DNA of 64,000 nucleotides, from the NCBI GenBank assembly GCA_015680685.1, contig MNCI01002172.1, positions 660,507 through 724,506 of the forward strand. Reading direction: 5' to 3'. Made by a program: the position numbers and the translations under genes. Source of the DNA: Gnetum montanum (lineage: Eukaryota; Streptophyta; Gnetopsida; Gnetales; Gnetaceae). This document shows, in pieces, positions 1-11,279 of this stretch (the stretch's first letter is position 1; each line of letters opens with the position of its first letter). The notes below the pieces were generated by a model. It was not told where the DNA came from and made no database searches. It worked only from the letters and a program-made list of their open reading frames with translations.

Positions 1-1230
1 CTCATCTCCATCAAAGGGAAGCTAGTCATGGTAGAGATTAGGGCCAAATAAGTAGAAGTGGAGTTAATGAAACTCCAAGAGAGGCTTGTAACCCTGCAAG
101 TTGCATAGCGGGACCCCTCTTAATTCATTTATGTAGATTAGCTAGACACCTTCAAGATCGAGCAACTCAAGAAATTTCTGACAGATAATAAAAGAGTGGT
201 GGAGGAAAAAGAGAAGGTTGACTGGGATGCCTCCAAGGCACAAGCACAAACCTACGTGCATGCCAAGCCACTTAAGGCCTTACAAGAAGAGAATAAATGA
301 CTTGTTGCCAAAAATCTTTGGTTGACCTCTATGGAGAAACAAAAGAACATTCTTGATGAAAATTTTTAGCAACTGCAAGAATAGTTGATCAGGGTCAACC
401 AGGACATGAACCATTTGGCCAGGGAAAATCGAACCCTCTCAATGGAGGAGGTACATGCCATCCATCAGAAGACAGCCATCGAAATAAGCATGTGGCAAAA
501 CGAGGCCAAGCAACACAAAAAATTAAAGGAGAATTTTTGAGACTAGGTGGGAATGTAGAAGCAAGTTATTGAAAAAGAGATCCATATGGCCAAGGCCCAC
601 ATCAACACTTTTAATGCTCAACACATTGATTGGTGGGCCATATTAGATACATATGCATTTACCCACTAGGAAAAACTTAAAAGCTAGGACCTGCAGATTT
701 AGGACCTCACAGAGTACATGGAGTTGGCAAATCTATGGTATGCTAACTTAGCCATGTTGATAGTAGGGTGCCCAAGGATAGAGCTCAAGAGGTAGGTAGC
801 TACCACCTGCACCAAGTATGAAATAGAATTTGTAGAACATAAGAAAACATTGCAAAAGCTGGAAGTTGTGAATTCTAAATTAGAGGTGGTTAAAGCAAGT
901 TACCAAGGACCAAATGATGTCGCAACGGACTTAGCTTGACAGTTTACAAATTTTCAGGAGTACAGGGACAAAGCTAGAGCCTATGAGGAGGAATGATAGT
1001 TGTTTGAAGCCTGGTACATCAAAGCAAACAAAATGTTTCCACAACTACCGTGCCCATGGGAGGTGCCAACTCCATCAAACATTGGAGCATTAGCATGGAT
1101 GACACAGGATCCCTAAACTAAAGAGGCAAAGCTTCGAGCACTACTTCAATGTCATCAAAATCCAAAAAATAGAGCACAAGACAAGGGGAAGCAACCCATG
1201 GAGGAGACATCGCCACCTGGAATTACATGA
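1..1230 (+). pseudogene. Degenerate coiled-coil accessory ORF between pol and 3' LTR of element A
   Basis: One reading frame runs from the window edge to a TGA at 1228-1230 without a visible indel, but is broken by about 18 in-frame stops. The stops sit where CAA, CAG, CGA or TGG codons are expected. The product is rich in Glu, Lys, Gln and Leu, with heptad-like stretches such as LMKLQERL and KKTLQKLEVVNSKLEVVK, so it is predicted to be a coiled coil. The C-terminal part is Pro-containing (MFPQLPCPWEVPTPSN) and ends in a basic tail. The position between pol and the 3' LTR is where Athila-type elements carry an env-like or other extra ORF, but no signal peptide or membrane segment is seen. I do not recognise the family. 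Confidence 0.6.
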
Positions 1231-1408
1231 GTTCCACACAATTTTGTAATTTTGTGATTTTACATTTTTTGTGTTGTGTCCCAATTTTGTTCTATTGAGT
1301 TCTCCACTACGGCATGAATAAATTCCTTATCAGTCAATAATCCCATACCTATCCACTGTGTAATTAATGGGGCTTGTTCTCATTTTGACTCAAGGACAAG
1401 TTTTCATT

Positions 1409-1422
1409 CAGTCATAGGGGTA
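1409..1422 (+). other. Polypurine-tract-like site of element A
   Basis: The sequence gtcataggggta abuts the TGATGAATC start of the LTR. The same tract, as catgggggta, precedes the LTR of element C on the other strand. It is the expected plus-strand priming site. Confidence 0.6.
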
Positions 1423-1448
1423 TGATGAATCGTGATTCATTAGGTTGC

Positions 1449-1530
1449 GATATTGGACCCTCGATATCAGATCCACGATATCGGGTACATGATATCACAA
1501 CCTAATTAACGATATTGGATACACGATATC
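1449..1530 (+). promoter_or_regulatory. Phased GATATC palindrome array in U3 of LTR A
   Basis: GATATC or GATATT begins at 1449, 1463, 1477, 1491, 1511 and 1525, so the spacing is 14 bp except for one 20 bp step. The array ends about 20 bp upstream of the TATA box. The position and phasing suggest a binding-site array for a regulator; this is inference. Confidence 0.6.
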
Positions 1531-1548
1531 ATGACTCCTGTGTGAGCC

Positions 1549-1556
1549 TATAAATA
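1549..1556 (+). promoter_or_regulatory. TATA box of LTR A
   Basis: TATAAATA stands about 125 bp into the LTR. The same box occurs at the matching position in the S, C and E LTRs, which marks it as the LTR core promoter. Confidence 0.75.
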
Positions 1557-2379
1557 CACATGTGGGCCCATGAGAGGAGTCAGTCTTTAAGTTTTGAAAT
1601 AGTTAGTTTTAGAAGTTAGTTTATTTCTTTTTCTCTCTCAACCCTTTCTCCCAATGCATGCCCACAGTGTGATGATTGTAATTGTACGACATCCTCTATT
1701 CGAGTGTGACATACTTGGACATGCACATGAACAAAAATAAAGATCGAGATTACTTCATCATTACAACATTCACTTAGTTTAATTATTTAATTGTTATTGT
1801 TATTTATTGCTTTCATAGTTAATATATGTTCATCCTAAACTCCTTAAACACGGAATGAGTACGACTTAATCATGAGCATTAAGTGTGAATACTTGGTAAC
1901 CCAGTAGCGTACCTAGGATCTACGCTTGGTAATCCTAATAGTAGTCATGCACGAGGTCCAAGATGTATACGGATGATTAAAGAATGAATGCTCATCACAC
2001 TTAGGCTAGCTTAGATTCTCTCTCCCTATCTCATATTAGTTTAACTCTTTCTCCCTTTTCCTCCTAGCTTAATTAAAGATTACTTTCCATTGTTTCTAGG
2101 AGTAGCATTAGTTTAGGAACACATCATACACCTCACTCTAGACTAAACCATACATGACAAAGCAAATACTAGTCTAGGTGGGAAGACAATGAACTACGAT
2201 CAATGAGTAACTATCTAGATACCATAACTAGCCTGTTTGCAGAGTTCGACTGGATCACGCGTGAAACACTCGTATTCATATGGTTGAGTGTAGGGTACCT
2301 AGCCACTCATCAGTATCTTAGTGTATTGATCTGTAGTCCTTTAAGTCTTGCATTGTTAAGTGGAAGAGAAAGAAGTTAA

Positions 2380-3996
2380 CTATGCATTGTTTTGTTTCTT
2401 AGAGAAACAAGAGACACCTACAAAAGTTGGTGGCATCTTCTCTTGTTTAGCACACTTGTTAGCCTTGTTATAAATTGATATGAATTCTTGGTCATTGCAT
2501 TGAATAGCTACTTCTTCAATGCATCTAGTTACCAACAAAGAATAATTTAGAGAGTGAGGATTAGGATAAGTCATCCTTTTTCTAAATATAGTTAATAACT
2601 ATTGCTTCATAGATGTCTTAAAAGTAACATTCCTTCAAATAATAAGGTAGTTTTATTGATGTTGTTGTCCATTGAGAAATGAATTTATTGATGGGATCAT
2701 TCAAAGCTTTTTTGATGCCAGCAAAAGACATCACACTCATGCTTTGAGGCACATTGAACATAAAGAGTTCAATGAAGGCTATAAGCAGTTGCTCCACTGA
2801 GGTAATAGATCCATGTGTTAGGGACCTATACCATTCCAAAGCTCTTCTAGAAAGTGAATTTGAAAAACATCTTAGCACAATTTGTGGATGACAAACCTGA
2901 AGCATGTACTCATTCCTTAACATGACTACATGATTCATGGGGTCTCCTATTTTATCATTGTACTTAGTAAAAGGAATTACATAGCTTATGGGATCACTTA
3001 AGATCCTATCTAAAGAAAGAGAAAAATTTCATCGCATGCTACGAGCCTTTACCATTTTATCTTCAGTGTTTTAAAGACAAAGTATCATTTCATTGAGTAA
3101 AGCAAGTAGCTATGGATCTATGCTAGGAAAATTGATAATAAATAGAACTATAGAAGCTAGTAAAGATGTTAAGGGAGGACACATGTAAGGAATGGATCCA
3201 AATGATGTAGAAGGAGGTATACTGAAAGAGATTATGTTATATAGGTATATAGGAAAGGAGAATATGTTGGTAGCTTAGGGAATGCTAAATGGCTACGAAG
3301 TAGGCGTAGAGAGTTAAAAATACTAAAACAATGGTATGGTAGCCTATGATTAAGGGATGGGGTGGATTGATCCAAAAGATGAAAAAAAGGATTAGAAAAT
3401 GAAATGTGGATTGTTAACATTGTAGAAAGATTGAAAGGTTTAGTCATTAGTGAAATAGATCTAGGTGCAATACTTTGAGTGGCTGAGATGCTAATATTAT
3501 GAATATGGTGAGAGGGAGGATTACGTTTGTCAAGATACCCTATTGGTTGCTCTTCATTTTCATCTATAAAATAGATATCTAACTTAAAAATGACACTTGC
3601 TCCCCTTGCTTTGAGAGTGATGTGTGGACTAAGAGGCTGATCTACGATGCTCTTCATCCTAGCTTCTTTGATTTGTTGATGAACATGTTCTTGAATTTTT
3701 TCTTGCTCCATGATGAATTTAGCTATTATCTTAGCTTCCTTATCATCCAATTTAACATACTCATACTCCACCATGAACTTGAACATTGTAGGTGCAAGAA
3801 TCTAGTCTAGCTCTTGTTTGACATAGGCTATTTTGTAGTCTTTTAAGCTTGGTCTACTTGAGAATCCTTGATTTCTATTTAGCTCCATCAACTTTTGGAT
3901 TTGGAAAAGCTTGAAGCAAATGATGATGCCATAGTAGTGACGTAACTTCATAGTGCTATTACCAATGTGTCGGTTTGTCCCTGAAAATAGGTTCAC
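2380..3996 (-). pseudogene. gag pseudogene of element G
   Basis: Minus-strand open stretches at 3802-3996, 3232-3786, 2618-2938 and 2380-2574 together read as an LTR-retrotransposon gag. The N-terminal half is polar and proline/serine rich and includes PIGYLDKRN. The second half has the gag core pattern LRCFSNSLSRRALEWYRSLT followed by SVEQLLIAFIELF. It parallels the gag of element B, which has MSLTKKALDWY and SLEDLLHQFV at the same place. It is broken by frameshifts and stops. Gag forms the particle around the element RNA in the cytoplasm. Confidence 0.65.
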
Positions 3997-4270
3997 ATTT
4001 GAAACAAAAAGTGAAAAGATTTGGTTTCAAATAGAACACTGAAATTGCAAAGAAATGAGATGATGTTCATGTTATGACATGATGCATTAATAAGAGTTAA
4101 AGATAAGGAAATTTAGTAATGAGATTATAGTTATAAAGAAATGATGCGAAAATAATGTATCAACATGGAACATCAATAATGCTAAAAACTCAAGCAAAAC
4201 ATGGAAACATTAGAGTCATAGAAAACTAGAATAGAGAGAAAATCCTAGAAACAACATGTAGTTCCAAAAA

Positions 4271-4289
4271 GGTTCTCCTTCTAGCACTA
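4271..4289 (-). other. Primer-binding-site-like sequence of element G
   Basis: The minus strand reads AGTGCTAGAAGGAGAACC, a close variant of TGGTGCTAGAAGGAGGGC seen just inside the 5' LTR of B and five times in D. It lies upstream of the G gag. The tRNA that would match was not identified. Confidence 0.45.
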
Positions 4290-5711
4290 GAAAGATGTTG
4301 CAGTAGCAATCATTGTAATAATAAAAATAAACATAACCTAATATGAAACTAAGTCAGGTAATCTCTATGGACCTTTTGGTGTGTCAAAAAATTAAGTAAA
4401 ATGGAGACAAAGGATGCGTGTGGTTGTAGGACCAAGATGAGATGACAAGGAACTCATTGGTGTAAACAAAAGAAAAAATTCATCCACAAGGTCTCAAGGA
4501 TTCATCCATAAAAGGCAACCTTAAAAGAAAAGAATTCAAAGAATATGGACAAGTAGAGTTGTCATCATTGAATCATACAAAAAACTATAAAAAAAAGAGA
4601 AGCATTACCATAGTACAAAAAACATTTCTTAGATAATATGATAATAGCAATTGTAAGAATAATGGAAGAAACTAATCAAAACAAATTAGAGTTGAAAAAA
4701 ATTTGTTCAGTAGTAGGAGCTACATTAATTAAGCTAAGTAATTTACTAATTGAATTAGGTTTCAAGGAAAGGATTAGAAAATATTATTAAGAAGCTTGAC
4801 AATGCATAGCGATATTTATTGAATCAAGCTATAAAAGTCTTGCTCAATCATGGAAGAATAGCTTAGTAATTACTCTAATAAGGGGTACAAATTTAGAAAA
4901 TAAGAAAGCTTATTAGAAAGTTAAACAAATGTCAAATGACTTGTAGTTATATGAAGAGAATGTAAGGGTAATTAAGTCAAGATGTTGTAATTACCAAGAG
5001 TTACTATATAAAGGTTTGAGTAGATTTAGAAAACAAGGGAAGGGGGAATATAAGACACATTCTACTTATCTCTTTTAGTTTTTCTTTTAATTTGAATTAG
5101 AAATAGTTAGCTTTCTTTACTTATTTAGTTTAAATTTTGCATAGCTATGTTTAGGTGAATGATAAATTTTGGAATAAGTTATTTTCTCATAACACGAAGG
5201 TTTAGCTTATTCTTGTTATTTTGATTGAATGGGATAGCTTTTGTAAGTATCCATTTTGAATCAATTTAGCATAGAATTAATGTCATCTTCACTATAATTT
5301 TGAGCTCCATGAATAATTTTTCTATCTTATATTCCTACTCTATTTAGCATAAATTTTGTGGAATTTAGATTTAGGAAGTTTGCTAGTAGATAGCTCAAAA
5401 TGAAAGAATGACATATTGTATACAAATTCTTTGTTCACTATCTTAGTTAGGTAGAATTTAGAGTCAAATGAGAAGAAAGCTATTAATTTTTATCATTATG
5501 TTGAGGGATAACTTAAATAGGTAGCTAATAATTATAGACAAAAGAACACTTTCTTTGAAGTAGATTATCATTAATATTGATTTAGCTGTAATTAGCTCAT
5601 TTAAACTAGCAAAAATTATTTGGGGGTATCTATGCCTTAGTAGAACTAGAGGCTAACAATAATCTAAAATGAGTTATCTAGACTACTTTAGAGCAAGATC
5701 ATAATCTTGCA
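4290..5711. other. AT-rich LTR-like stretch upstream of element D, boundaries unclear
   Basis: No coding region is visible. The right part probably is the 5' LTR of element D on the plus strand: TATATAAAG stands at 5005-5013, and the primer-site-like repeats begin at 5725. The left part is expected to hold the 5' LTR of G on the minus strand. No TG...CA pair could be fixed with confidence, because the second LTR copies are not in the window. Confidence 0.4.
5005..5013 (+). promoter_or_regulatory. Candidate TATA box of the D LTR
   Basis: TATATAAAG stands about 700 bp upstream of the D primer-site repeats, and a pyrimidine-rich stretch follows near 5075. It is the only good TATA candidate upstream of D. 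Confidence 0.4.
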
Positions 5712-5975
5712 CTAATAGTTTAATTGGTGCTAGAAGGAGGGCACATTAGGTTAAATTTCCTATGCCAATAATTTAATTGTACTATAAGGAGGGCTCATTA
5801 AGTTAAATTTCATGTATCAATAGTTTAATTGGCGCTAGAATGAGGGCTCATAAATCAGGTTAGATCCTTTTATGTCAATAGTTTAACTAGCATTAGAAGG
5901 AAGGCTCATAAAATAGGTTAGATTTCTTGTGCTAATAATTTAACTAGAGCTAGAAGGAGGGTCCATTAGGTTGAA
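5700..5975 (+). repeat. Five tandem 52-58 bp repeats, each with a primer-binding-site-like core
   Basis: The core TGGTGCTAGAAGGAGGGC at 5725 recurs as variants near 5778, 5830, 5888 and 5945. The intervening part is also repeated, for example TTAGGTTAAATTTC and ATAGTTTAA. In element B the same core stands once, right after the 5' LTR. So D appears to have amplified its primer site together with some leader sequence. Confidence 0.75.
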
Positions 5976-6194
5976 TTAGTTAGTTTATTTTAGTTGATAA
6001 GTGGATCTTCAAATAGGCAAGAGAATTTTAAAAACCCATCAAATTTTTTTAAACTTAAGACTAAAGAATCATTAGAAGAAGAGTTTGAGCCTATAATCAG
6101 AAATATAAATAGTGGGGTGAGAACAAGATGAACTAAGATCTCACCCTTAATTAAAGATCTATCTTTTAAAGGGAAAGTTAGATTTAAAATAAGA

Positions 6195-6860
6195 TCATCT
6201 AGAAGGACAAAGAATTTGCAAATAATGGCTAATCCTCCTTTTTTGAATCCATTTTAGCTTTCCATGCCTTTGTAATTTAATGCATATAATCAAATTCGAA
6301 AAGCTACTTATAAGAATTTACCAAAGTCATACATTTATGTGAAGGCTTATTTAGTAGAAGAATACTTATATTTATTTGAGATAACCTTATTCCATGTGAA
6401 AATTTGGCATTAAGACTAAGCTTGTAGGATGTTTGTAGGCAATCTCAAAGATGACTTAAATTTAGTATTCTAATCTACTAAATAATAGCATTAATAGTTG
6501 GAATGATATGAGGGCTTTATTCATAACCTAATTTGGTAATCAAATTAAGCAACATAAACTATATAGTGTATTAGCTCAAATGAAATAAGAAAACAAGGAG
6601 TCAATTAGGGAATTTAACATTGAATTTTAGAAAGCTTGTGGCTTATTTAAAAATTAGTTTTTTCCAAGTAAGGAGGTCTTAAGAGACACTTATTTAAGTG
6701 CTGTAGATCCCAGAATCTCAATTTGGTTAAGAAGAATACATAATATTAACAGCTTATGTAATCTTTATAGTTAAGCCATAGAGTTAGAAAGATAATTAAA
6801 CTTAGATACATATAACACACAACATGTTGTAAAAGACTCACAAAGAGGATTACTTCTTAT
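6195..6860 (+). pseudogene. gag pseudogene of element D
   Basis: A plus-strand frame with several stops reads as a gag core: MFVGNLKDDLNLVF is followed by NDMRALFITFGNQIK-like text and SIREFNIEF, then LSAVDPRISIWLRRIHNI. This is the usual order of a gypsy capsid region (capsid helix, FxxxF pattern, then a leucine-rich segment). It starts about 220 bases after the primer-site repeats. The identification rests on pattern and position only. Confidence 0.5.
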
Positions 6861-7097
6861 ATAAAATTTTACTTAGCTTAGAATAGTACCCTTAACAAGT
6901 CATTCTATTAAATTATAAAGTGAGGAATAGGATAAGGATCAACTTTTAAAAGAAATATCTAATAAATTATTAAATTAGAAAAATCTCTAAATAAGGTAAA
7001 ACTTAAAGAAGATAGAAAATTTTGATAAACTAGAGAATCTGATGTCTAGGTTGAACTAGATGATATTGAAGGAAAGGAAGTCTTCATTGATTCGAAT

Positions 7098-7367
7098 TTG
7101 ATAAAATTTGAAGATAAGTATAAAAAATTAATGCAGATTGGGATTTATTATTTAGAGAGGTCATTAGATGATGAAACTTTAGATGAATTAGAATTAGTTT
7201 ATTTATCAAATGATGATTTCAATAAAAATGAAGAACCTAGATATAGATTGTGGAGCACTAAAGAGAAGTTGACCATATCTAGACCCTCTAATATAAGTTT
7301 TGAGCCTACTGAAAAGAGAAAATATTTTGATGAAAAAAAATTCCAAAGAAAGAACTCAATGAAATGA
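7098..7367 (+). pseudogene. gag-protease linker ORF fragment of element D
   Basis: An uninterrupted 89-codon stretch encodes an acidic segment with DDETLDELELVYLSNDDF and a basic C-terminal part. It lies between gag and protease in the same orientation. Tat-type polyproteins have a long, poorly conserved linker here, so this is read as a surviving piece of that linker, not a separate gene. Confidence 0.45.
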
Positions 7368-7629
7368 GAAAATTCATCAAGACTATTTTCCAAATATATT
7401 TAAAAGGTTAGGATTTTATGGAGAAGAAAAGTTTGATATAATAGAAGATTTGAAGTGAGTTAAGCCTAATATTAGTTTGTATTAGGTGATTCAGATAGAA
7501 GGTTACTCAATAATTTTAAAAAATTAAAAATAAAAAGAAGGTTAGTAATATAGCCACAAATTTTATTTATAATGTTGATAAGTCTATTAATAAAAAATCT
7601 ATTATAGTGGATAGAGATGCACTACGTTT

Positions 7630-7990
7630 TGATTAACTCTCAAACTAAAAGGTAGGTATCTACATAGTTGCCTAGTTGATTTAGGAGCTACTTTAACATT
7701 GATGTCTTTGTTGATTTTCAAACAAGTAGACTTAGAACTAGACAAACTAGACAAAAGTTTTTTAGGTCAATAAAATTAGAGTTAAGATAATAGGTTAGTT
7801 ACCAAATATGTTACTGTTGGTGACCATTTGGGACTGCCAATGTTTTCCTCTGATCTTGCAACTAGGATAATGGGAAAATGAAGGTGTTCCTTTGAAAAAG
7901 GTTTAGGTGCTTGTTGGTATTTGGCAACACTAAGGCCCAGATACCTCCAAATAAACTCAGTGGTTATAGAGTGAACTAAGCATGAATGTG
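7630..7990 (+). pseudogene. Retroviral-type aspartic protease pseudogene of element D
   Basis: The frame contains CLVDLGATLTLMS followed by a hydrophobic strand and a Leu/Asp/Lys-rich loop. This matches the active-site segment of plant gypsy proteases, where the usual D-S/T-G-A is here D-L-G-A. The order after gag and before RT fits. The protein would cut the polyprotein in the particle. Stops are present, and the middle position of the active-site triplet is changed. Confidence 0.55.
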
Positions 7991-9019
7991 TAGTTGCTAT
8001 TGTGATTGTTGAAATGGTTAGATTTGTGTATGAAATTGTAATTGGATATTATAGTAGAAATTCAACTAACCCTATTAAACACTATGAGTCATTAAAGATT
8101 ACTATTTTGTCAAGTCACTTAGTTTATATATTTGAAATAAATAAAATTTCACAAAAATGCTTGAGCACAATTTGTTAAAATCTACTCCTAATTCTCCCCA
8201 TAGAGAAAGTTCCACAAGAAAACTAGAAATAGAGTGAGATTCAATGGGTTTTAGAAAAAGAAAAGAAAAGAAAGAAGATTTGTGTAAAACCATAAACATT
8301 TAGGCAAGATAAATTGAATATGATGAAACACTTTGTGATAAAGCTATTCCAATTCAATCTAAGTATTACAAATTGCCCAAACCCTCTAAGCCCAACAAGC
8401 AATTTCATAAAAGACACTCTTACTAAACTACAAAAACACTTCGTAATCAACAAGTACAATCTTTTATTTGGCTAGTTAATAGTTTTCAAGAATTGCAAAT
8501 AATAGAGCTATAAAAAAATTGACAAATTCAAGATTGAAATTCCAAGGTAATAAACTTTTAGAAAAATGAAGCTATTTCAAGCAAGTAATTATCAATGATT
8601 TTCTAGATCCTCTAGACTCAAACATGAAATTTTTATAAGAAATTACTATTAAATTACTCAAGATGCTTTTCTAAGACAACATAAGCTCTTATATGGTAAC
8701 CAAAATAGAAGTATAGAATTTCACAAACATCTAGCTATAAGAGTAATCTAGAAAATCCCAAAATTAAATGCCAAGAATGATACTATCTAAACCATTAGCT
8801 AAGAAACTAAGACAAAATGAGAAGAAAAGAACTCACAGGATTAAAACAAAGTAGTTGAATTGATGCCTTTAGCAAACCTTGCTTTAGATTTTTCCATGAC
8901 TGATTTGTTGTTTTTAGGAAAGGGTTGAGAAAGAGAGCAGATTATCTAGTCAATGCACCTTCTTTATTTAACTTATAAATGTAAGTGTTATCATTTGCAA
9001 TCATGGCTTCCAACCTTAA

Positions 9020-10052
9020 AGTTAAATGTTCACGTTCTTTAATGATCTCAGATTCTTCTAACAAAGGTGGAAGGAGCCAAAGAGTCCATCCCATTATCTT
9101 TTTATATCATCCTTTTGTAAAAACAAACTTGCTTTCCTTCATTAGTAAGCAAATCTTACCCTTTTAAACTATGTTCAAAAGTACTAGAAGATACATATGA
9201 GAAGGGTACACTTATTGGTGATGGTGGTATGATCTTTGATGCAGAAGAACAATGTTCAAGATAATTCTTCAGTGTAGGTAGTGTCCCACATAAATTTTTG
9301 AAAGAAATATCTAACATCATGAGATGGGTTAGATTTTCCAAACTATTTAGTACTTCTCTAGAGAGATTATCCTAGCCAAGATGAAGAACCTTCAAATGAC
9401 TCAATTAAAACACTATCTAGAATACTACATGTTAAATCATTTGATGATAAATCTAACACAAACAAGTTTGTTAATCTACCAAAATTTGAAGAAATATTCC
9501 TTGAAATATTGTTCCATGTTAATGATAATAATTTTAGCTTTACCAAACTTCCCATTTCTTTTGGAATAAACCCCCTTTAACCAATTGGAATTAGGGTCAA
9601 AATGAATAATATTACTAATTTTTCCAAAAGCTACTAGTATTGATATAGTAATGTTATTAGCAATAGCTACCAGGTGTACTAAGGAACTATACTTAGAAAG
9701 CCTTAATAAAACTACTTTCCTTGATATCTGATTTGAGTTTATATTCAAAGTTAACCTATCCAACCTTCCACAATCACAAGAGAGAAGCTCACTTGTATTT
9801 CTTCTCTTGCATTTGCTCATCTCCTCTGTAATTGAATTGGAAATGAAGCTTTATGCAAAATTGACCATCCAAGGAATTAAAAGTAGGGAGAATAAATGTA
9901 GTCCATCTTATTACCAAAGAGAACTTTTCAACAACCCCATTGTCAAATACTGTAAGTAAATAGTTTATGTTGCCATATATTGCTTCTCTTAAAATCTCCA
10001 AATGTTGGATTTGCAACTCAAACTTCTTAAAGCTTCTCTTAATAAGCACCAC
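9020..10052 (-). pseudogene. Antisense LRR receptor-like gene fragment captured in element D
   Basis: Three minus-strand frames together read as consecutive leucine-rich repeats. One holds LDRLTLNINSNQISRKV, then SSLVHLVAIANNITISIL and SNIIHFDPNSNWLKG (9476-9820). The next holds LTNLFVLDLSSNDLTCSI (9367-9555). The third holds LTHLMMLDISFKNLCGTLPTL followed by a Ser/Pro-rich tail (9156-9341). This is the 24-residue plant extracellular LRR pattern with its C-terminal end, as in LRR receptor-like proteins and kinases. No transmembrane segment or kinase is recognised further along. Frameshifts and stops make it a pseudogene. It sits antisense between protease and RNase H of D, so it is probably a captured host gene piece. 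Confidence 0.7.
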
Positions 10053-10399
10053 AACCTCATAAAGCCTACTCCATTAAATGACCAAAATGTGCCAACAGTT
10101 CAAGTAGCTTTAGATCCTAGAATTAAGAGTAGAGTAACAATTTAAGTAATAGATATTGTTGATTCATATATCCTATTATTGAGTAGAAGTTAGAGCAAAA
10201 ATTTTTCTAGCTATATAGCAATAGATCATTCACATGTGGGGTTACCATGGAAAGGAGAACCGAATGAAATTTATATATATAGTGAGCTATTGATGATTAA
10301 AAAGGTGACTATTGATGGAAAAAACAAAATGATGAAACCAAAGGAAGTTAAATTAGGATTTATATTTATTCGAGAAACAAAAATTAGGAATTCTAATAA

Positions 10400-10800
10400 T
10401 CAATAAGAATAATTTTGGAAATTATATTTTGATGGAGTTTGCAATTCCAAAGGATTAGGAATAGATATAGTACTAATTAGTCCATAAAATCATATAGAAT
10501 CTAGAGCTATATAATTATAATTCCCTTGTACTAATAATAGAGTTAGATATGAAGCCTTATATAAGGGTTTGAAATTAGGCAATGATAAAAGGATTAAGAA
10601 ATTAGAGGTAAAAGAAAATTCAAAACTAGTCTATGATCAAATACAAGGAACATGAAGTATTAAAAGTTCATTTCTCAAGTCTTATAAATAGATGGCAATG
10701 AAAATGCTTGAAAATTTTAGAGAATACAAAATTGAAAATATTCCTAGGGAGGAGACTCAAAAAATAGTTGATAAGCTTGTAGTAGTATCCTTGACTCTTG
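10400..10800 (+). pseudogene. RNase H (second, archaeal-like type) of element D, placed before RT
   Basis: The frame reads LYFDGVCNSKGLG, then FPCTNNRVRYEALYKGLKLG, KLEVKENSKLVYDQIQGT and ENIPREETQKIVDKL. These are the four blocks of RNase HI: FDG with the first Asp, the Glu in xYEAL (here R-Y-E-A-L), the Asp in the DS block (here N-S), and the last Asp after hipRxxN. The type matches the extra RNase H of Tat elements and the one at 26.27 kb in B. Unlike B, it lies about 480 bp upstream of RT. Stops and the D-to-N change argue against activity. Confidence 0.65.
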
Positions 10801-11279
10801 ATTTATCAAAAGTAATTAAATAATGGAAGATAGTGATTGAATTAGAATCAGTGCCTATAGTTTTTGATAATATAAGTTATCTTCAAGTTTTTAAAAATGA
10901 TCATCAGATAGCTCAATTCCTAAAAAATACAAGAGAATTTAAAGATTAGGTTTATAAATGAGAGGACATAAATTGAAAAATAAAAAGAATAGCAAAAAGA
11001 GCACTACAATTAAAGGAAGGATTTAAGGAGAAGTTGGTTAAAGGATTAGACATCAAAGATCCCAAGGATCAAGCTTATGAGATAGTGAATTTAAGATGTG
11101 AAGATATTCTGAGAAATTTAAATATTAGGTTAAAGCTAGAATCACAAATAAAATATCAAATGATATAGATTCTAAAAGAAAGAACAGAAAGTATTACTTG
11201 GTCTTATGATCATTTAAGAGCCTTTAATCCTAATATTATGACTCATAAAATTCCTTTAGTAGAAAGCTGCAAGATGATC

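Larger units (their letters stand above)
1..1422 (+). mobile_element. Element A, 3' part of internal region (gypsy LTR retrotransposon, truncated by window edge)
   Basis: This stretch lies directly upstream of a 3' LTR on the same strand and ends in a short G-rich tract, so it is the end of the internal region of an LTR retrotransposon whose gag-pol lies left of the window. The last 120 bases, including the words TCAGTCAATAATCCCATACC and TTTTCATTCAGTCAT, also occur in reverse complement next to the LTR of element C, so A and C belong to one superfamily. The coiled-coil ORF here has no counterpart that I can see in C. Confidence 0.8.
1423..2312 (+). repeat. 3' LTR of element A (890 bp)
   Basis: The LTR starts TGATGAATCGTG and ends CCACTCATCA. 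The same ends occur in the LTRs of S, C and E. It has a TATA box at 1549 and, after it, a region rich in words such as TTGGTAATCC that is shared with S and E. The 5' LTR is outside the window, so the target duplication cannot be tested; the five bases after the LTR are gtatc. Confidence 0.88.
2313..4289 (-). mobile_element. Element G, 5' fragment of a Tat-like gypsy element
   Basis: On the minus strand a primer-site-like sequence near 4271-4289 is followed by a leader and a gag-like coding region that is cut off at 2313 by the LTR of element A. No pol domains of G are visible. The fragment therefore predates A, or was truncated by it. Confidence 0.55.
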
